A stretch of DNA of 47,961 nucleotides from Lachnospiraceae bacterium. Its GTDB lineage: Bacteria; Bacillota; Clostridia; Lachnospirales; Lachnospiraceae. The notes under the pieces were generated by a model. That model saw only the letters and a program-made list of their open reading frames with translations. It did not search any database and had not been told where the DNA came from. Where the stretch lies: assembly GCA_017617545.1 (NCBI GenBank), contig JAFZVZ010000015.1, positions 1-47,961 of the forward strand. Direction: 5' to 3'. A program made the position numbers and the translations under genes. Shown here piece by piece: positions 6,717-15,503 of the stretch. Within the stretch, counting starts at the first letter, position 1, and every line of letters starts with the position of its first letter.

Positions 6717-8141
6717 TCACTCCCGGCCGTCCGCCGAGTCGTCACCGTTCCAGCAGTAGGTGCAGAGATTTTCCGCGGGAATACCTATGGAAGCGAGCAT
6801 ATCGTCGAGACGATGGTAACGAAGCGACGTGAACTTCAGCTTCCTGCAGATCGCGTCCAGCATCTTCTCGTAGCGCTCCGAATCGGGATCCGCGTACTCC
6901 GCGAGGATCTCCGGAGCGACATCCTCCGTGCCCTCGAGCTCCGCGATGCAGCGGCGGGTGATCAGTTCCATCTCGCTCTTCGAACGCGAGAAGTTCAGAT
7001 ACTTGCAGCCGTACAGAAGCGGCGGGCAGGCGGGACGAACGTGAACCTCCTTCGCTCCGCTCTCGAACAGGAACTCTGCCGTCTCCCGAAGCTGCGTGCC
7101 GCGCACGATCGAGTCATCGATGATCAGAAGGCTCTTGTCCTTCACAAGCTCCGGAACCGCGATCAGCTTCATCTTCGCGATCAGGTCACGCTTCTCCTGC
7201 ATCGTCGGCATGAACGAGCGGGGCCATGTAGGTGTGTATTTGATCAGAGGACGCGTGAACGGGATGCCTGCCGCGTTCGCGTAACCGATGGCGTGCGCCG
7301 TACCCGAATCCGGGACACCCGCAACGACATCCGGCTTGACATTGTCGCGCTTCGCGAGCAGCTCACCGCAGTGGTATCTCGCAGCCTCCACGCTGACGCC
7401 CTCGTAGGACGAGGACGGATAGCCATAGTAAATCCAGAGGAACGTACAGATCTTCATCTTCTTGCCGGGCGCGACAAGCGTGTGGCAGCTGTCGGCGTCG
7501 AACACGACGATCTCGCCGGGTCCGAGCTCATGCTCCGGCTGGTAGCCGAGGTTGGCGAAGGAGAAGCTCTCCAGTGCCGCGCAGTACGCGCCGGCCTTGC
7601 GGCCGATCACGATCGGCGTGCGGCCCATGCGGTCGCGTGCGGCGTAGATGCCCTTGTCCGTCAGCACGAGCATCGAGAGCGAACCTTCGATGATGTCCTG
7701 CGCGTAGCGGATACCCTCGATCAGGTTGGGCTTCTGGTTGATCAGCGCCGCAACAAGCTCCGTGGAGTTGATCTCGCCGTTGCTCATGATGAAGAAGTGG
7801 GAGTTATTCTTGAGGATCGCGTCAACGATCTCATCCTTGTTGTTGATCTTGCCGACCGTCGTGACGGCGAACTTGCCGTGATGCGAACGAACCAGGATCG
7901 GCTGTGCCTCGAAATCGGAGATGCATCCGATGCCCATATGGCCGTGCATCTCATGGGCTTCCTTCTCAAACTTGGTTCTGAACGGCGAGTTCTCGATCTT
8001 GTGGATCGACTTCTCAAAACCGTCCTCCCCGTACACCGCAAGGCCCGCTCTCCGCGTGCCGAGGTGCGAATGGTAATCCACTCCGAAGAACAGATCGAAT
8101 ATACAGTCTTCCTTTGTGGCAACACCGAAAAATCCACCCAT
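6717..8141 (-). CDS. PurF-like amidophosphoribosyltransferase paralogue lacking the N-terminal catalytic cysteine
   Basis: A 474-residue protein from the ATG at 8141 (GGGAGG 7 bases upstream). The longer open frame has no domain before this point. It follows the PurF plan: an N-terminal glutamine amidotransferase-like domain, then a phosphoribosyltransferase domain with the PRPP loop LLIIDDSIVRGTQL at about 336-349. Four cysteines match the iron-sulfur ligands of the B. subtilis enzyme: CTFLW (~231), YGCKY (~378) and LCTYC (~459 and 462). However, true PurF exposes Cys as residue 1 (CGIFGV). Here the sequence is MGGFFGV, with Gly in that place and no nearby Cys. The glutaminase reaction should be lost, so it may use ammonia, regulate, or do something else. 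Similar MGGFFG proteins occur in gut Clostridia beside a normal PurF, from memory. It is probably monocistronic. Confidence 0.85.
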   Translation of the reverse strand: MGGFFGVATKEDCIFDLFFGVDYHSHLGTRRAGLAVYGEDGFEKSIHKIENSPFRTKFEKEAHEMHGHMGIGCISDFEAQPILVRSHHGKFAVTTVGKINNKDEIVDAILKNNSHFFIMSNGEINSTELVAALINQKPNLIEGIRYAQDIIEGSLSMLVLTDKGIYAARDRMGRTPIVIGRKAGAYCAALESFSFANLGYQPEHELGPGEIVVFDADSCHTLVAPGKKMKICTFLWIYYGYPSSSYEGVSVEAARYHCGELLAKRDNVKPDVVAGVPDSGTAHAIGYANAAGIPFTRPLIKYTPTWPRSFMPTMQEKRDLIAKMKLIAVPELVKDKSLLIIDDSIVRGTQLRETAEFLFESGAKEVHVRPACPPLLYGCKYLNFSRSKSEMELITRRCIAELEGTEDVAPEILAEYADPDSERYEKMLDAICRKLKFTSLRYHRLDDMLASIGIPAENLCTYCWNGDDSADGRE

Positions 8142-8218
8142 GGTATATCCTCCCGTAATCCGCCGCGGCATCTGTGATCCTTTCCGCGGCGAAATAATGC
8201 ACATTTTTTGACGTTCAC

Positions 8219-8247
8219 ATTGTACTCTTTCAATATATCCCTTGCAA
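8219..8247 (-). promoter_or_regulatory. Promoter of the PurF-like gene
   Basis: On the minus strand: -35 TTGCAA (8242-8247), 17-bp spacer, -10 TACAAT (8219-8224). The transcript would start near 8212 and carry a leader of about 70 bases. I see no purine-riboswitch core in it. Confidence 0.65.
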
Positions 8248-8299
8248 GGGAAAATGACTGTTTTATACTTATTCGAACTATTAGCTGTACTTATGATTT

Positions 8300-8508
8300 G
8301 TATAATATGCACGAAACCGGCGGAAAAGTGCCGCTGACTTTCTCAATCGCTGTTCTCTTCTTTTTGCCCGATACACTTGTAATTATCGTTTAACTATGAT
8401 AGTTTGTAGAAAATTTGCCCTTACGGCAGGCAGTTCAGGGAAACACCGATCACATCGGCTTGCCCCGGAAAACCGAAGAACACTTCGGCGTTTGTAAAGG
8501 AGGTCACC
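8300..8508 (+). other. Leader region of the EIIC-like gene with three small hairpins
   Basis: TATAAT occurs at 8301-8306, but no good -35 lies at the right distance, so the start of transcription is uncertain. Downstream are three short stem-loops: 8416-8428 (TGCC/GGCA), 8446-8458 (CCGAT/ATCGG) and 8473-8488 (CCGAAG/CTTCGG). The last ends just before the ribosome-binding site AAAGGAGGT (8496-8504). The arrangement could be a cis-regulatory RNA, but it matches no riboswitch class that I know. Confidence 0.3.
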
Positions 8509-9573
8509 ATGAAAGCTTTCTTAAAACGCAAGAACATTTCCATTTCGTGGAAGAGCTACGGTATCGACGCCATGAGCGCCATGGCACAAGGTCTGTTCGC
8601 GTCCCTGCTGATCGGAACGATCGTCAAGACGCTCGGTGAGCAGGCAGGCAATGCGGCCGCCAACATCGGCTGGCTGAAGCAGATCTGCGACTGGCTCGTT
8701 GAGATCGGCGCATTTGCCTCGAGTGTCGCTGGGCCGGCGATGGCAATCTCCATCGCGGTCGCCTTGAAGGCACCGGCGTTGGTTGTATTTTCCGCTGCAG
8801 CGGTCGGACAGGCCGCCAACAGTAAGGGCGGAGCAGGCGGCCCGCTCGCGGTACTCCTCATCGCCATCATCGCCGTGGAATTCGGCAAGGCGGTTTCCAA
8901 GGAGACCAAGATCGATATTCTTGTCACACCGTTCGTCACTGTCGTGATCGGCGGACTCCTGTCCATCTGGACAGCGCCGTACATCGGCAAGGCGGCTTCC
9001 AAGGTCGGCGACCTCACCATGTGGGCAACCGAGCAGCAGCCGCTCATCATGGGCATCATTGTTTCTGTGGTCATCGGAATGGCACTCACGCTCCCGATCT
9101 CCAGCGCCGCGATCTGCGCCGCGCTCGGCCTTGTGGGACTCGCGGGTGGCGCTGCCGTGGCAGGCTGCTGCGCGCAGATGGTCGGATTCGCCGTTCTCAG
9201 TTATAAGGAAAATAAGATCGGCGGACTCGTATCCCAGGGCATCGGCACCAGCATGCTGCAGATGGGCAACATCGCGAAGAAACCGATCATATGGCTGCCT
9301 CCGATCATCGCATCGGCATTCACCGGCCCCGTCGCTACCTGCATCTTCAAGCTGCGGATGGACGGCCCCGCAATCTCGTCCGGCATGGGCACCTGCGGTT
9401 TCGTCGGCCAGATCGGCGTGATCACCGGCTGGGGCGGCAGCGCCGGCTGGTTTGACTGGCTCGGACTGATCCTGATCAGCTTTGTATTGCCCGCAATTCT
9501 GTGCTTCGTTCTTGGAAAGATTTTCCGCAAGGCAGGGATCATCAAGGACGGCGACCTGAAACTCGAGAGCTGA
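8509..9573 (+). CDS. PTS EIIC-like membrane permease (PF13303 type)
   Basis: A 354-residue, very hydrophobic protein with about ten membrane helices and Gly/Ala-rich loops. The N-terminal FLKRKNISISWKSYGIDAMSAMAQGLFASLLIG and the C-terminal FILGKIF-like end are typical of the stand-alone EIIC_2 family annotated as a PTS sugar transporter subunit IIC. No EIIA or EIIB domain is fused or adjacent, so phosphate-coupled transport is not shown. Members of this family may be transporters for a metabolite other than sugar. The ribosome-binding site AAAGGAGGT is ideal. The gene stands alone between divergent and downstream units. Substrate unknown. Confidence 0.75.
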   Translation: MKAFLKRKNISISWKSYGIDAMSAMAQGLFASLLIGTIVKTLGEQAGNAAANIGWLKQICDWLVEIGAFASSVAGPAMAISIAVALKAPALVVFSAAAVGQAANSKGGAGGPLAVLLIAIIAVEFGKAVSKETKIDILVTPFVTVVIGGLLSIWTAPYIGKAASKVGDLTMWATEQQPLIMGIIVSVVIGMALTLPISSAAICAALGLVGLAGGAAVAGCCAQMVGFAVLSYKENKIGGLVSQGIGTSMLQMGNIAKKPIIWLPPIIASAFTGPVATCIFKLRMDGPAISSGMGTCGFVGQIGVITGWGGSAGWFDWLGLILISFVLPAILCFVLGKIFRKAGIIKDGDLKLES

Positions 9574-9609
9574 TTCCGAAGCCGAACAAACAACGAACGG
9601 ATTCCCATC

Positions 9610-9638
9610 TTGTATCTGACGGAAAGATTTTGTATAAT
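9610..9638 (+). promoter_or_regulatory. Promoter immediately ahead of a terminator-like hairpin, upstream of the rhomboid gene
   Basis: The -35 is TTGTAT (9610-9615), then a 17-bp spacer, then the -10 TATAAT (9633-9638). Transcription would begin near 9645, only about 7 bases before the strong hairpin at 9652-9683. Confidence 0.7.
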
Positions 9639-9651
9639 AGACAGTGCGGAC

Positions 9652-9689
9652 CGAGGTGTGACCGGATTTCCGGCCACACCTCGATTTTT
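9652..9689 (+). terminator. Strong intrinsic terminator or attenuator in the rhomboid leader
   Basis: The stem pairs 9652-9665 with 9670-9683 around an ATTT loop, with one mismatch, and is followed by ATTTTT. It can end transcripts from the EIIC-like gene. Because a good promoter lies just upstream and the next start codon is 32 bases downstream, it may also act as an attenuator of the rhomboid gene, or end a very short RNA. Confidence 0.8.
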
Positions 9690-9720
9690 CCGGATTATAG
9701 AGAGGGGGAGGAATTGTCCC

Positions 9721-10332
9721 ATGAAATTTCTCAGACGTTTTCACTACAATGCGCCTGTCACGCTGACATTCGCGCTGATCTGCCTCGCGTCGCTCGGCCT
9801 CGGCAAGCTCACGGGCGGCCGCAGCACGTACTACCTGTTCGAGACCTATCGCGCGCCGCTCACGGATCCGTTAATGTATATCCGTCTCTTCGGCCACGCC
9901 ATCGGTCACGCGAACTGGGAGCACTACCTCGGCAACATGCTCTACATCCTCATGCTCGGACCGATCCTTGAGGAGAAATACGGCAGCAAGCTCATCCTTG
10001 AGATGATGGTGCTGACCGCCGTGGTCACCGGCATCATCTTCAACATCGCGTTCCCGAACAGCGCTCTGCTCGGCGCGAGCGGCATCGTGTTCATGTTCAT
10101 CATTCTCGCGTCGATCACGAACTCGGAGAAAGGACGCATTCCGATCACCTTCATTCTGATCTGCATCCTCTACCTCGGCAACGAGTTTATGAACGCGTTC
10201 CGCAACGACAACATCTCGCAGCTCGCCCACATCGTAGGCGGCGCATGCGGCGGCTTCTTCGGACTGTTCATCTCCCACACGGGTGGTGTCAAGGCGGAGG
10301 ATAGAACGTTCGGTTCGTCGTCGGATGACTGA
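9721..10332 (+). CDS. Rhomboid-family intramembrane serine protease
   Basis: A 203-residue membrane protein, with its start set by GGGGGAGG 8 bases before the ATG at 9721. It has the six-helix rhomboid layout with HAIGHANWEHYLGNM (His/Asn oxyanion-side motif, residues 59-73), the catalytic Ser120 in LLGASGIVF (GxSG) and the catalytic His170 in LAHIVGG. The enzyme cuts membrane-spanning substrates inside the bilayer. Its substrates are unknown here. The gene is flanked by terminator-like hairpins on both sides, so its expression may depend on read-through of the leader hairpin. Confidence 0.9.
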   Translation: MKFLRRFHYNAPVTLTFALICLASLGLGKLTGGRSTYYLFETYRAPLTDPLMYIRLFGHAIGHANWEHYLGNMLYILMLGPILEEKYGSKLILEMMVLTAVVTGIIFNIAFPNSALLGASGIVFMFIILASITNSEKGRIPITFILICILYLGNEFMNAFRNDNISQLAHIVGGACGGFFGLFISHTGGVKAEDRTFGSSSDD

Positions 10333-10372
10333 CGCGGCATCGGATCGCTAATTCAAAATCGCACATGAAAAT

Positions 10373-10407
10373 AACGGTGCAGATCGCGATTGATCTGCAC
10401 CGTTTTG
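10373..10407. terminator. Bidirectional terminator between rhomboid and pgi
   Basis: A perfect 13-bp stem (10373-10385 with 10392-10404) with a 6-base loop. T-rich sequence follows on the plus strand, and TTATTTT on the minus strand. It lies between convergent genes. Confidence 0.85.
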
Positions 10408-10454
10408 CTTTGTCATAATCAACTGGAACCCGTCTCTTCCGACCGGATGTCCGA

Positions 10455-11807
10455 TCACTCGCCGAGTCTTGTCATAAGCTCCGCGCGAAGTGCCTCGTAG
10501 CCGGGCTTTCCGAGAAGCGCGAACATGTTCTTCTTGTAGCTCTCAACGCCGGGCTGGTTGAACGGATTGACCGCAAGCATGTAACCGCTCACGCCGCACG
10601 CGAACTCGAAGAAGTAGAACAGCTGACCGAGGAAGAACTCGTTCTGCTCGGGGATGTTCACCACAAGGTTCGGCACACCGCCGTCCACATGCGCAAGCTG
10701 CGTTCCCTTCATCGCGCTCTTGTTCACGAAATCCACCGTCTTGCCGGCAAGGTAGTTCATGCCGTCAAGGTCGACAGGCTCCGCCTCGAGAACGATCTCC
10801 TCACGGCTCTTGTCAACCGCGAGCACGGTCTCGTACATGATGCGCGCGCCGTCCTGGATGAACTGGCCCATCGAGTGCAGGTCGGTCGTGAGATCGACGC
10901 TTGCCGGGAAAATACCCTTCTGGTCCTTGCCCTCGCTCTCGCCGTAGAGCTGCTTCCACCACTCGCTCACATAGTGAAGCGACGGTTCGTAGTTCGCAAG
11001 CACCTCAACGCTCTTGCCCTTGCGGTAGAGGATGTTGCGCACTGCCGCGTAACGAAGGGCATCATTTTCCGAAAAATCCTTGTTGATGCAGATCTCGCGC
11101 ATGCTTGCCGCACCCGCCATCAACGCGTCAATATCAGCGCCGCTCACAGCGATCGGCAGAAGACCTACCGCCGTCAGAACGGAGAAACGACCGCCGACAT
11201 CATCCGGCACCACGAAGCTCTCGTAGCCTTCCTCGGTCGCAACCTGCTTGAGGGCTCCTCTCGCCTTGTCGGTCGTCGCGTAGATACGCTTGTTGGCCTC
11301 CTCGCGGCCGTACTTCTTCACGAGCAGCTGCTTGAACACGCGGAACGCGATCGCCGGCTCCGTGGTCGTGCCCGACTTGCTGATGATGTTGACCGAGAAA
11401 TCACGGTCGCCGATCACATCGATCAGGTGCTTAAGATACGTCGAGCTGATGCTGTTGCCCGCGTAGTAGATCTCGGGCGTCTTGCGCACCGACTTCGGCG
11501 CGTTGTTGTAGAAGTTGTGGCGAAGGAATTCGATCGCCGCACGCGCGCCGAGATAGGAACCGCCGATGCCGATCACAACCAGCACTTCGGAGTCCGACTG
11601 GATCTTCGCAGCCGCCTTCTTGATGCGTGCAAACTCATCCTTGTCATACGCTGCCGGGAGATCGATCCAGCCGAGGAAATCGTTCCCCGCGCCCTGTCTG
11701 CCCAGAAGCTCCTCGCGAGCGGCAAGCGCCTGACCTTCGATCAGCGCAAGCTCCTGCTCACTCATAAACCGCGACGCCAACGCCGCGTCAAATGTAACAT
11801 TTTCCAT
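10455..11807 (-). CDS. pgi: Glucose-6-phosphate isomerase
   Basis: A 450-residue protein, the usual length for the Firmicutes enzyme, from the ATG at 11807. The longer open frame adds an unrelated, Arg/Ala-rich leader. It interconverts glucose 6-phosphate and fructose 6-phosphate in glycolysis and gluconeogenesis. Visible family signatures are [29 protein letters not shown] (phosphate-binding loop), [20 protein letters not shown] with the catalytic Glu, and a C-terminal [12 protein letters not shown] containing the catalytic Lys. The ribosome-binding site is weak. The gene is alone on its strand here, with a shared terminator downstream. Confidence 0.96.
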   Translation of the reverse strand: MENVTFDAALASRFMSEQELALIEGQALAAREELLGRQGAGNDFLGWIDLPAAYDKDEFARIKKAAAKIQSDSEVLVVIGIGGSYLGARAAIEFLRHNFYNNAPKSVRKTPEIYYAGNSISSTYLKHLIDVIGDRDFSVNIISKSGTTTEPAIAFRVFKQLLVKKYGREEANKRIYATTDKARGALKQVATEEGYESFVVPDDVGGRFSVLTAVGLLPIAVSGADIDALMAGAASMREICINKDFSENDALRYAAVRNILYRKGKSVEVLANYEPSLHYVSEWWKQLYGESEGKDQKGIFPASVDLTTDLHSMGQFIQDGARIMYETVLAVDKSREEIVLEAEPVDLDGMNYLAGKTVDFVNKSAMKGTQLAHVDGGVPNLVVNIPEQNEFFLGQLFYFFEFACGVSGYMLAVNPFNQPGVESYKKNMFALLGKPGYEALRAELMTRLGE

Positions 11808-11986
11808 GGTGTACTTACCAGCCTTTCCCGGACACGCCCGCATCGCCCGGGCCGCCTCAGCCGCCCATTTCATGCCGTGTCCGCTATACCGTGAGCATTA
11901 TAGCAAACCGCCCACATCAATGCAAGCACAAACTCGTGCGAAAAATGCCCCTTTTCTTTTGGAAAATGATGCGTCAAAATAATTAC

Positions 11987-12015
11987 TTTTCATATGCCGT
12001 CTCGTGTGCTACAAT
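11987..12015 (+). promoter_or_regulatory. Extended -10 promoter of the VanY-type gene
   Basis: The -10 is TACAAT (12010-12015), preceded by TGC (extended -10), with a weak -35 TTTTCA (11987-11992) at 17 bp. The leader would be about 125 bases. Nothing else was recognised in the 342-base gap 11808-12149. Confidence 0.55.
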
Positions 12016-12149
12016 GGCTGTGTTTGAGCGGGTTGCGCAACAAGGCGTCCTCCCGCGGCACAGAAAGGAATATCGGAACCTGACTTCGTACGACGGAAGC
12101 CGTGCAGACAGGGACGATGTCCTGACAAGAGAAGGGGGAATACAGACCC

Positions 12150-13274
12150 ATGGCAACTGACAACAGGGACCCGCGCACCCGGCGTCCTTCCTCCCAGGGA
12201 GGAAACCGACCGACCGGCACAACGCGCAGCACGGGAGCACCGCGCTCCGGCGGATCTGCGGGAACGCCGCGCAGCAGCTCATCCGGCTCGCCCGCGCGGC
12301 GCAAGAAGAAAAAGAAATCAGCATTCAAACGGTTTATCGACAGGAATTTTACGCTTTGCATGGTCGTCCTGCTGGCGATCCTCGCGCTTCTCATTTTCCT
12401 GATCATACACGGAATGAAGGGCGACAGCGGTGAAACGCCGGGCAAGACCGTGACACCCACATCGGCACCGACCGAAGGTGTCAAGGAGGCAACCGCAACG
12501 CCGACCGTCGCAGCTCCTACCGCTACGCCGGAGCCGGCGGATTCCCCGACACCGACACCGGAACCGACGCCGTATGTGTACGGCCTGTGCTCCAGCGTCA
12601 CCCTCAATCAGGATTCCGAGCCGGTGGACGGCGATGACTGGGAGATTGACTACCTGATGCTCGTCAACTGGTCGCACCGCCTCAAATACAAGGGCAATCC
12701 GGAAAATCTCGTCCGCATCGACGAGGTGCTGACCGCGGATTTCTACACGATCCAGAACCCGAACACCGTCAACAAAAGCGATCTGAACTTCATCATCGAG
12801 AAGGAGGAGGACAACTACGGGCGCGGCAACCGCGTGGCGCTCGAGCACCTCGACGAGATGTGCCATGATTACCATGAGGCGACCTCCTTCGGCGTTAAGA
12901 TCTCCCAGACCGGCGCATACCGCAACTACGCAACGCAGGATCGCTTCTGGCAGAACCGCGACAAGAGCATCAACCCGCCGCGGACCGTTCCGGGCAACGC
13001 CAGCGAGCACCGCACGGGCCTCGGATTCGACATCTGGACCCTCGACGGCGGCGGAAACGACACCACCTGGTTCCGCGAGAACTGCTACAAGTACGGCTTC
13101 ATTTTACGCTATCCGTCGGACAAGAAGAAGATCACCGGCGTCACCTACGAACAGTGGCATTTCCGCTACGTCGGGCTGGAGGCTGCCAAGGAGATCTTCG
13201 ACCTCGGCTACTGCCTCGAGGAGTACATCGCCTACAAGAACGGTGAGGACCTCTCGACGCTGCCGAAATATTAA
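12150..13274 (+). CDS. Membrane-anchored D-alanyl-D-alanine carboxypeptidase, VanY family
   Basis: A 374-residue protein. Residues 1-60 are a basic, disordered cytoplasmic segment. A membrane helix at about 67-88 (LCMVVLLAILALLIFLIIHG) anchors it. A Thr/Pro linker (about 95-145) leads to a VanY (PF02557) domain. The zinc-site motifs are GNASEHRTGLGFDIW (His and Asp ligands, about 285-295) and YEQWHFRYVG (final His, about 333-340). It should trim the terminal D-Ala from peptidoglycan stem peptides outside the membrane. No vancomycin-resistance genes surround it, so it is probably a housekeeping wall enzyme. AGAAGGGGG lies about 10 bases upstream of the start. Confidence 0.88.
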   Translation: MATDNRDPRTRRPSSQGGNRPTGTTRSTGAPRSGGSAGTPRSSSSGSPARRKKKKKSAFKRFIDRNFTLCMVVLLAILALLIFLIIHGMKGDSGETPGKTVTPTSAPTEGVKEATATPTVAAPTATPEPADSPTPTPEPTPYVYGLCSSVTLNQDSEPVDGDDWEIDYLMLVNWSHRLKYKGNPENLVRIDEVLTADFYTIQNPNTVNKSDLNFIIEKEEDNYGRGNRVALEHLDEMCHDYHEATSFGVKISQTGAYRNYATQDRFWQNRDKSINPPRTVPGNASEHRTGLGFDIWTLDGGGNDTTWFRENCYKYGFILRYPSDKKKITGVTYEQWHFRYVGLEAAKEIFDLGYCLEEYIAYKNGEDLSTLPKY

Positions 13275-13321
13275 GGAAACGCTGATCCGATCGGCATTTT
13301 CCGATCTGAGCACACAAACAC

Positions 13322-13358
13322 AACGCCCCTGCACCACCACACGGTGCCGGGGCGTTTT
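13322..13358 (+). terminator. Intrinsic terminator after the VanY-type gene
   Basis: AACGCCCC (13322-13329) pairs with GGGGCGTT (13349-13356), with an inner GCACC/GGTG stem, and TTTT follows. Confidence 0.8.
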
Positions 13359-13475
13359 CAACGTCTCACGATCATTTTGCTGTCACATCATCCTGCGTCT
13401 GTTCTTCCTGCAGGCATGGTTCCCGACAATCTCTTCTTAGCTGTATTATCTCCCGGTCGCATTCCGGCAAGCCCG

Positions 13476-14261
13476 TCACCGGCCCATCCGCAGATGATAC
13501 ATCAGGATGGCCGCTGCCACGGCCGCGTTGAGAGACTCCGCCTGCCCGTCCATCGGGATGCGGATGCGCACGTCTGAGAGCACCGTAACGCCGTCAGAGA
13601 GGCCGTTGGCCTCGTTGCCGATCAATATGCCTGCCTTGTCCCCGTAGGACGCCTCCGTGTACGGAACCGAGCCCTGCAGGTGCGCCGCATACAACTTCAC
13701 GCCGCGCTTCGTAAGCTCCCTGAGCGTCTTCGGAAAATCCTCTGCGTAGCAGAACGGAACCCGCAGTATCGCGCCCATCGTCGAGCGCACGACCTTCGGG
13801 TTAAACGTGTCGACCGAGTCCGCCGAGAGAATGATGCCGTTCATGCCGGCCGCCTCCGCGGTTCGCATGATCGTTCCGAGGTTGCCCGGGTCACGCAGGC
13901 TCTCCAGCAGAAGAAGCCTCGTCGTATCGCCGGCGATCATGTCCTCGACCTTGTACTCCGGCATGCGCACGATCGCGAGCACTCCCTGGGGCGTCACCGT
14001 CTCTGCAACGGCGCAAAATGCCGCGTCCGAGACGATCTCCCAGTCACACGAGAGCATCATTTTCCGTTCCGCGTCCGCAAGCTCCGCCGCTCCGCTCTCC
14101 GACCAGTACGCTTTAACCAGATATTCCGGTCTCTGCGTCAGGATCTCGAAGAACATTTTCCGACCCTCGCAGACGAACACGCGGTCCGCCTCGCGGGCGC
14201 TGCGCTTCTTAAGTAGCGTCTGCAGATATTTCAGTTGTGGGTTTGTCTTGGATGAGATCAT
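13476..14261 (-). CDS. TrmH/SpoU-family RNA 2'-O-ribose methyltransferase (rRNA, RlmB-like)
   Basis: A 261-residue protein. The N-terminal domain (about 1-95) is an RNA-binding substrate domain beginning ISSKTNPQLKYLQTLLKKRS. The C-terminal SPOUT knot domain carries the three SpoU motifs: LRDPGNLGTIMRTAEAAG, IGNEANGLS, and IRIPMDGQAESLNAAVAAAI. It transfers a methyl group from S-adenosylmethionine to a ribose 2'-OH, most likely in 23S rRNA. The exact target site is not readable. It starts 16 bases after prfA with its own ribosome-binding site (GGGAGAGG), as the last gene of the termination cluster. Confidence 0.9.
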   Translation of the reverse strand: MISSKTNPQLKYLQTLLKKRSAREADRVFVCEGRKMFFEILTQRPEYLVKAYWSESGAAELADAERKMMLSCDWEIVSDAAFCAVAETVTPQGVLAIVRMPEYKVEDMIAGDTTRLLLLESLRDPGNLGTIMRTAEAAGMNGIILSADSVDTFNPKVVRSTMGAILRVPFCYAEDFPKTLRELTKRGVKLYAAHLQGSVPYTEASYGDKAGILIGNEANGLSDGVTVLSDVRIRIPMDGQAESLNAAVAAAILMYHLRMGR

Positions 14262-14277
14262 AAGCCTCTCCCTGTCT

Positions 14278-15351
14278 TCACATCTCTTCCTGGCTCGCCA
14301 GCTTTGCCGCCTGATCAGCCGCCGTCAGCGCGTCGATGATCTCCTGCAGATCTCCGTTCATGACCTTGTCGAGCTTGTACAGCGTCAGTCCGATGCGGTG
14401 ATCGGTCACACGGCTCTGCGGAAAATTATACGTCCTGATCTTCTCGGAGCGGTCGCCCGTTCCGATCTGGCTGCGGCGCTCCGAGGCAACCGCGTCATGG
14501 GCTTTCTGCAGCTCCAGATCGTACAGCTTCGCGCGCAGCAGGGCAAATGCCTTGGCGCGGTTCTGCAGCTGCGATTTTTCGGTCTGGGAGTAGATCACGA
14601 TGCCCGTCGGATAATGCGTCAGGCGCACCGCCGAGTCCGTCGTGTTGACGCACTGGCCGCCGTTGCCGGACGCGCGCATGACATCGATGCGGATATCCTT
14701 CTCGTCGATCACGACATCCACTTCCTCCGCCTCGGGCATCACCGCCACGGACGCCGTCGAGGTGTGGATGCGGCCGCCGGATTCCGTCTCCGGCACGCGC
14801 TGCACGCGGTGCACACCGCTCTCGTATTTGAGCACGGAGTAGGCACCCTGCCCCTTGACCATAAACTCAACTTCCTTCATCCCGCCGATGCCGGTCTCGT
14901 CAAAGTTGACCAGCTCGATCTTCCAGCGGCGCGACTCGATGTAATGCACATACATGCGGTACAGCTCCGCGGCAAAAAGAGCCGCCTCCTCGCCGCCTGC
15001 GCCCGCGCGGATTTCCACGACGACGTTCTTGTCATCGTTGGGATCCTTGGGGATCAGCAGAATTTTCAGCTTCTTCTCATTGTCCTCGATCTGCGCCTTC
15101 GCGTCGGAGATCTCCTCCTTCAGCAGCTCGCGCATCTCCTCGTCGGTCTCCTTCTCGAGCATCTCAAGGCTCTCCTCGACCGTCTGTTTTGCTTTCTTAT
15201 ACGCCAGATATGTCGTCACAAGCGGCTCGCAGTCACTCTGTTCCTTCATCAGCTTGCGGAACCGGTTCGTGTCCGAGGTAACGTCGGGGCTGGCAAGCTC
15301 CAGCTGCAGCTCCTCGTACCGCTTGCAGACATCCTCCAATTTGTCAAACAT
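14278..15351 (-). CDS. prfA: Peptide chain release factor 1
   Basis: A 357-residue class I release factor that reads UAA and UAG. The RF1-specific recognition motif appears as [13 protein letters not shown] (PxT type), and the peptidyl-tRNA hydrolysis motif GGQ in [11 protein letters not shown] at about residues 228-236. The length is normal. It lies 152 bases after prmC, the gene for the enzyme that methylates the GGQ glutamine, which is the usual arrangement. The intervening 152 bases hold no gene that I can support. Confidence 0.97.
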   Translation of the reverse strand: MFDKLEDVCKRYEELQLELASPDVTSDTNRFRKLMKEQSDCEPLVTTYLAYKKAKQTVEESLEMLEKETDEEMRELLKEEISDAKAQIEDNEKKLKILLIPKDPNDDKNVVVEIRAGAGGEEAALFAAELYRMYVHYIESRRWKIELVNFDETGIGGMKEVEFMVKGQGAYSVLKYESGVHRVQRVPETESGGRIHTSTASVAVMPEAEEVDVVIDEKDIRIDVMRASGNGGQCVNTTDSAVRLTHYPTGIVIYSQTEKSQLQNRAKAFALLRAKLYDLELQKAHDAVASERRSQIGTGDRSEKIRTYNFPQSRVTDHRIGLTLYKLDKVMNGDLQEIIDALTAADQAAKLASQEEM

Positions 15352-15503
15352 AGTATCCCTAACCTTTCTGCGGGCGTTTCCGCGCCCGTCTTACCGATTG
15401 TCTTCGTTGCAGTGTCGTATTCCGGGCATCGCCGGGAACTTCTATCCTCCACTTTACCCTCACATCAGCCGCAGGAACTCCTGTCCGCAGCGTCTGCTGC
15501 GCA

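Noticed and set aside
6813-8177. A 454-codon open frame opposite the PurF-like gene
   Set aside because: It is a shadow frame, with an Arg/Leu/His-rich product and no ribosome-binding site.
8400-8508. Known riboswitch upstream of the EIIC-like gene
   Set aside because: The hairpins were compared from memory with the guanidine-II, ZTP, preQ1, fluoride and THF patterns, and none fits. It is kept only as an unnamed leader.
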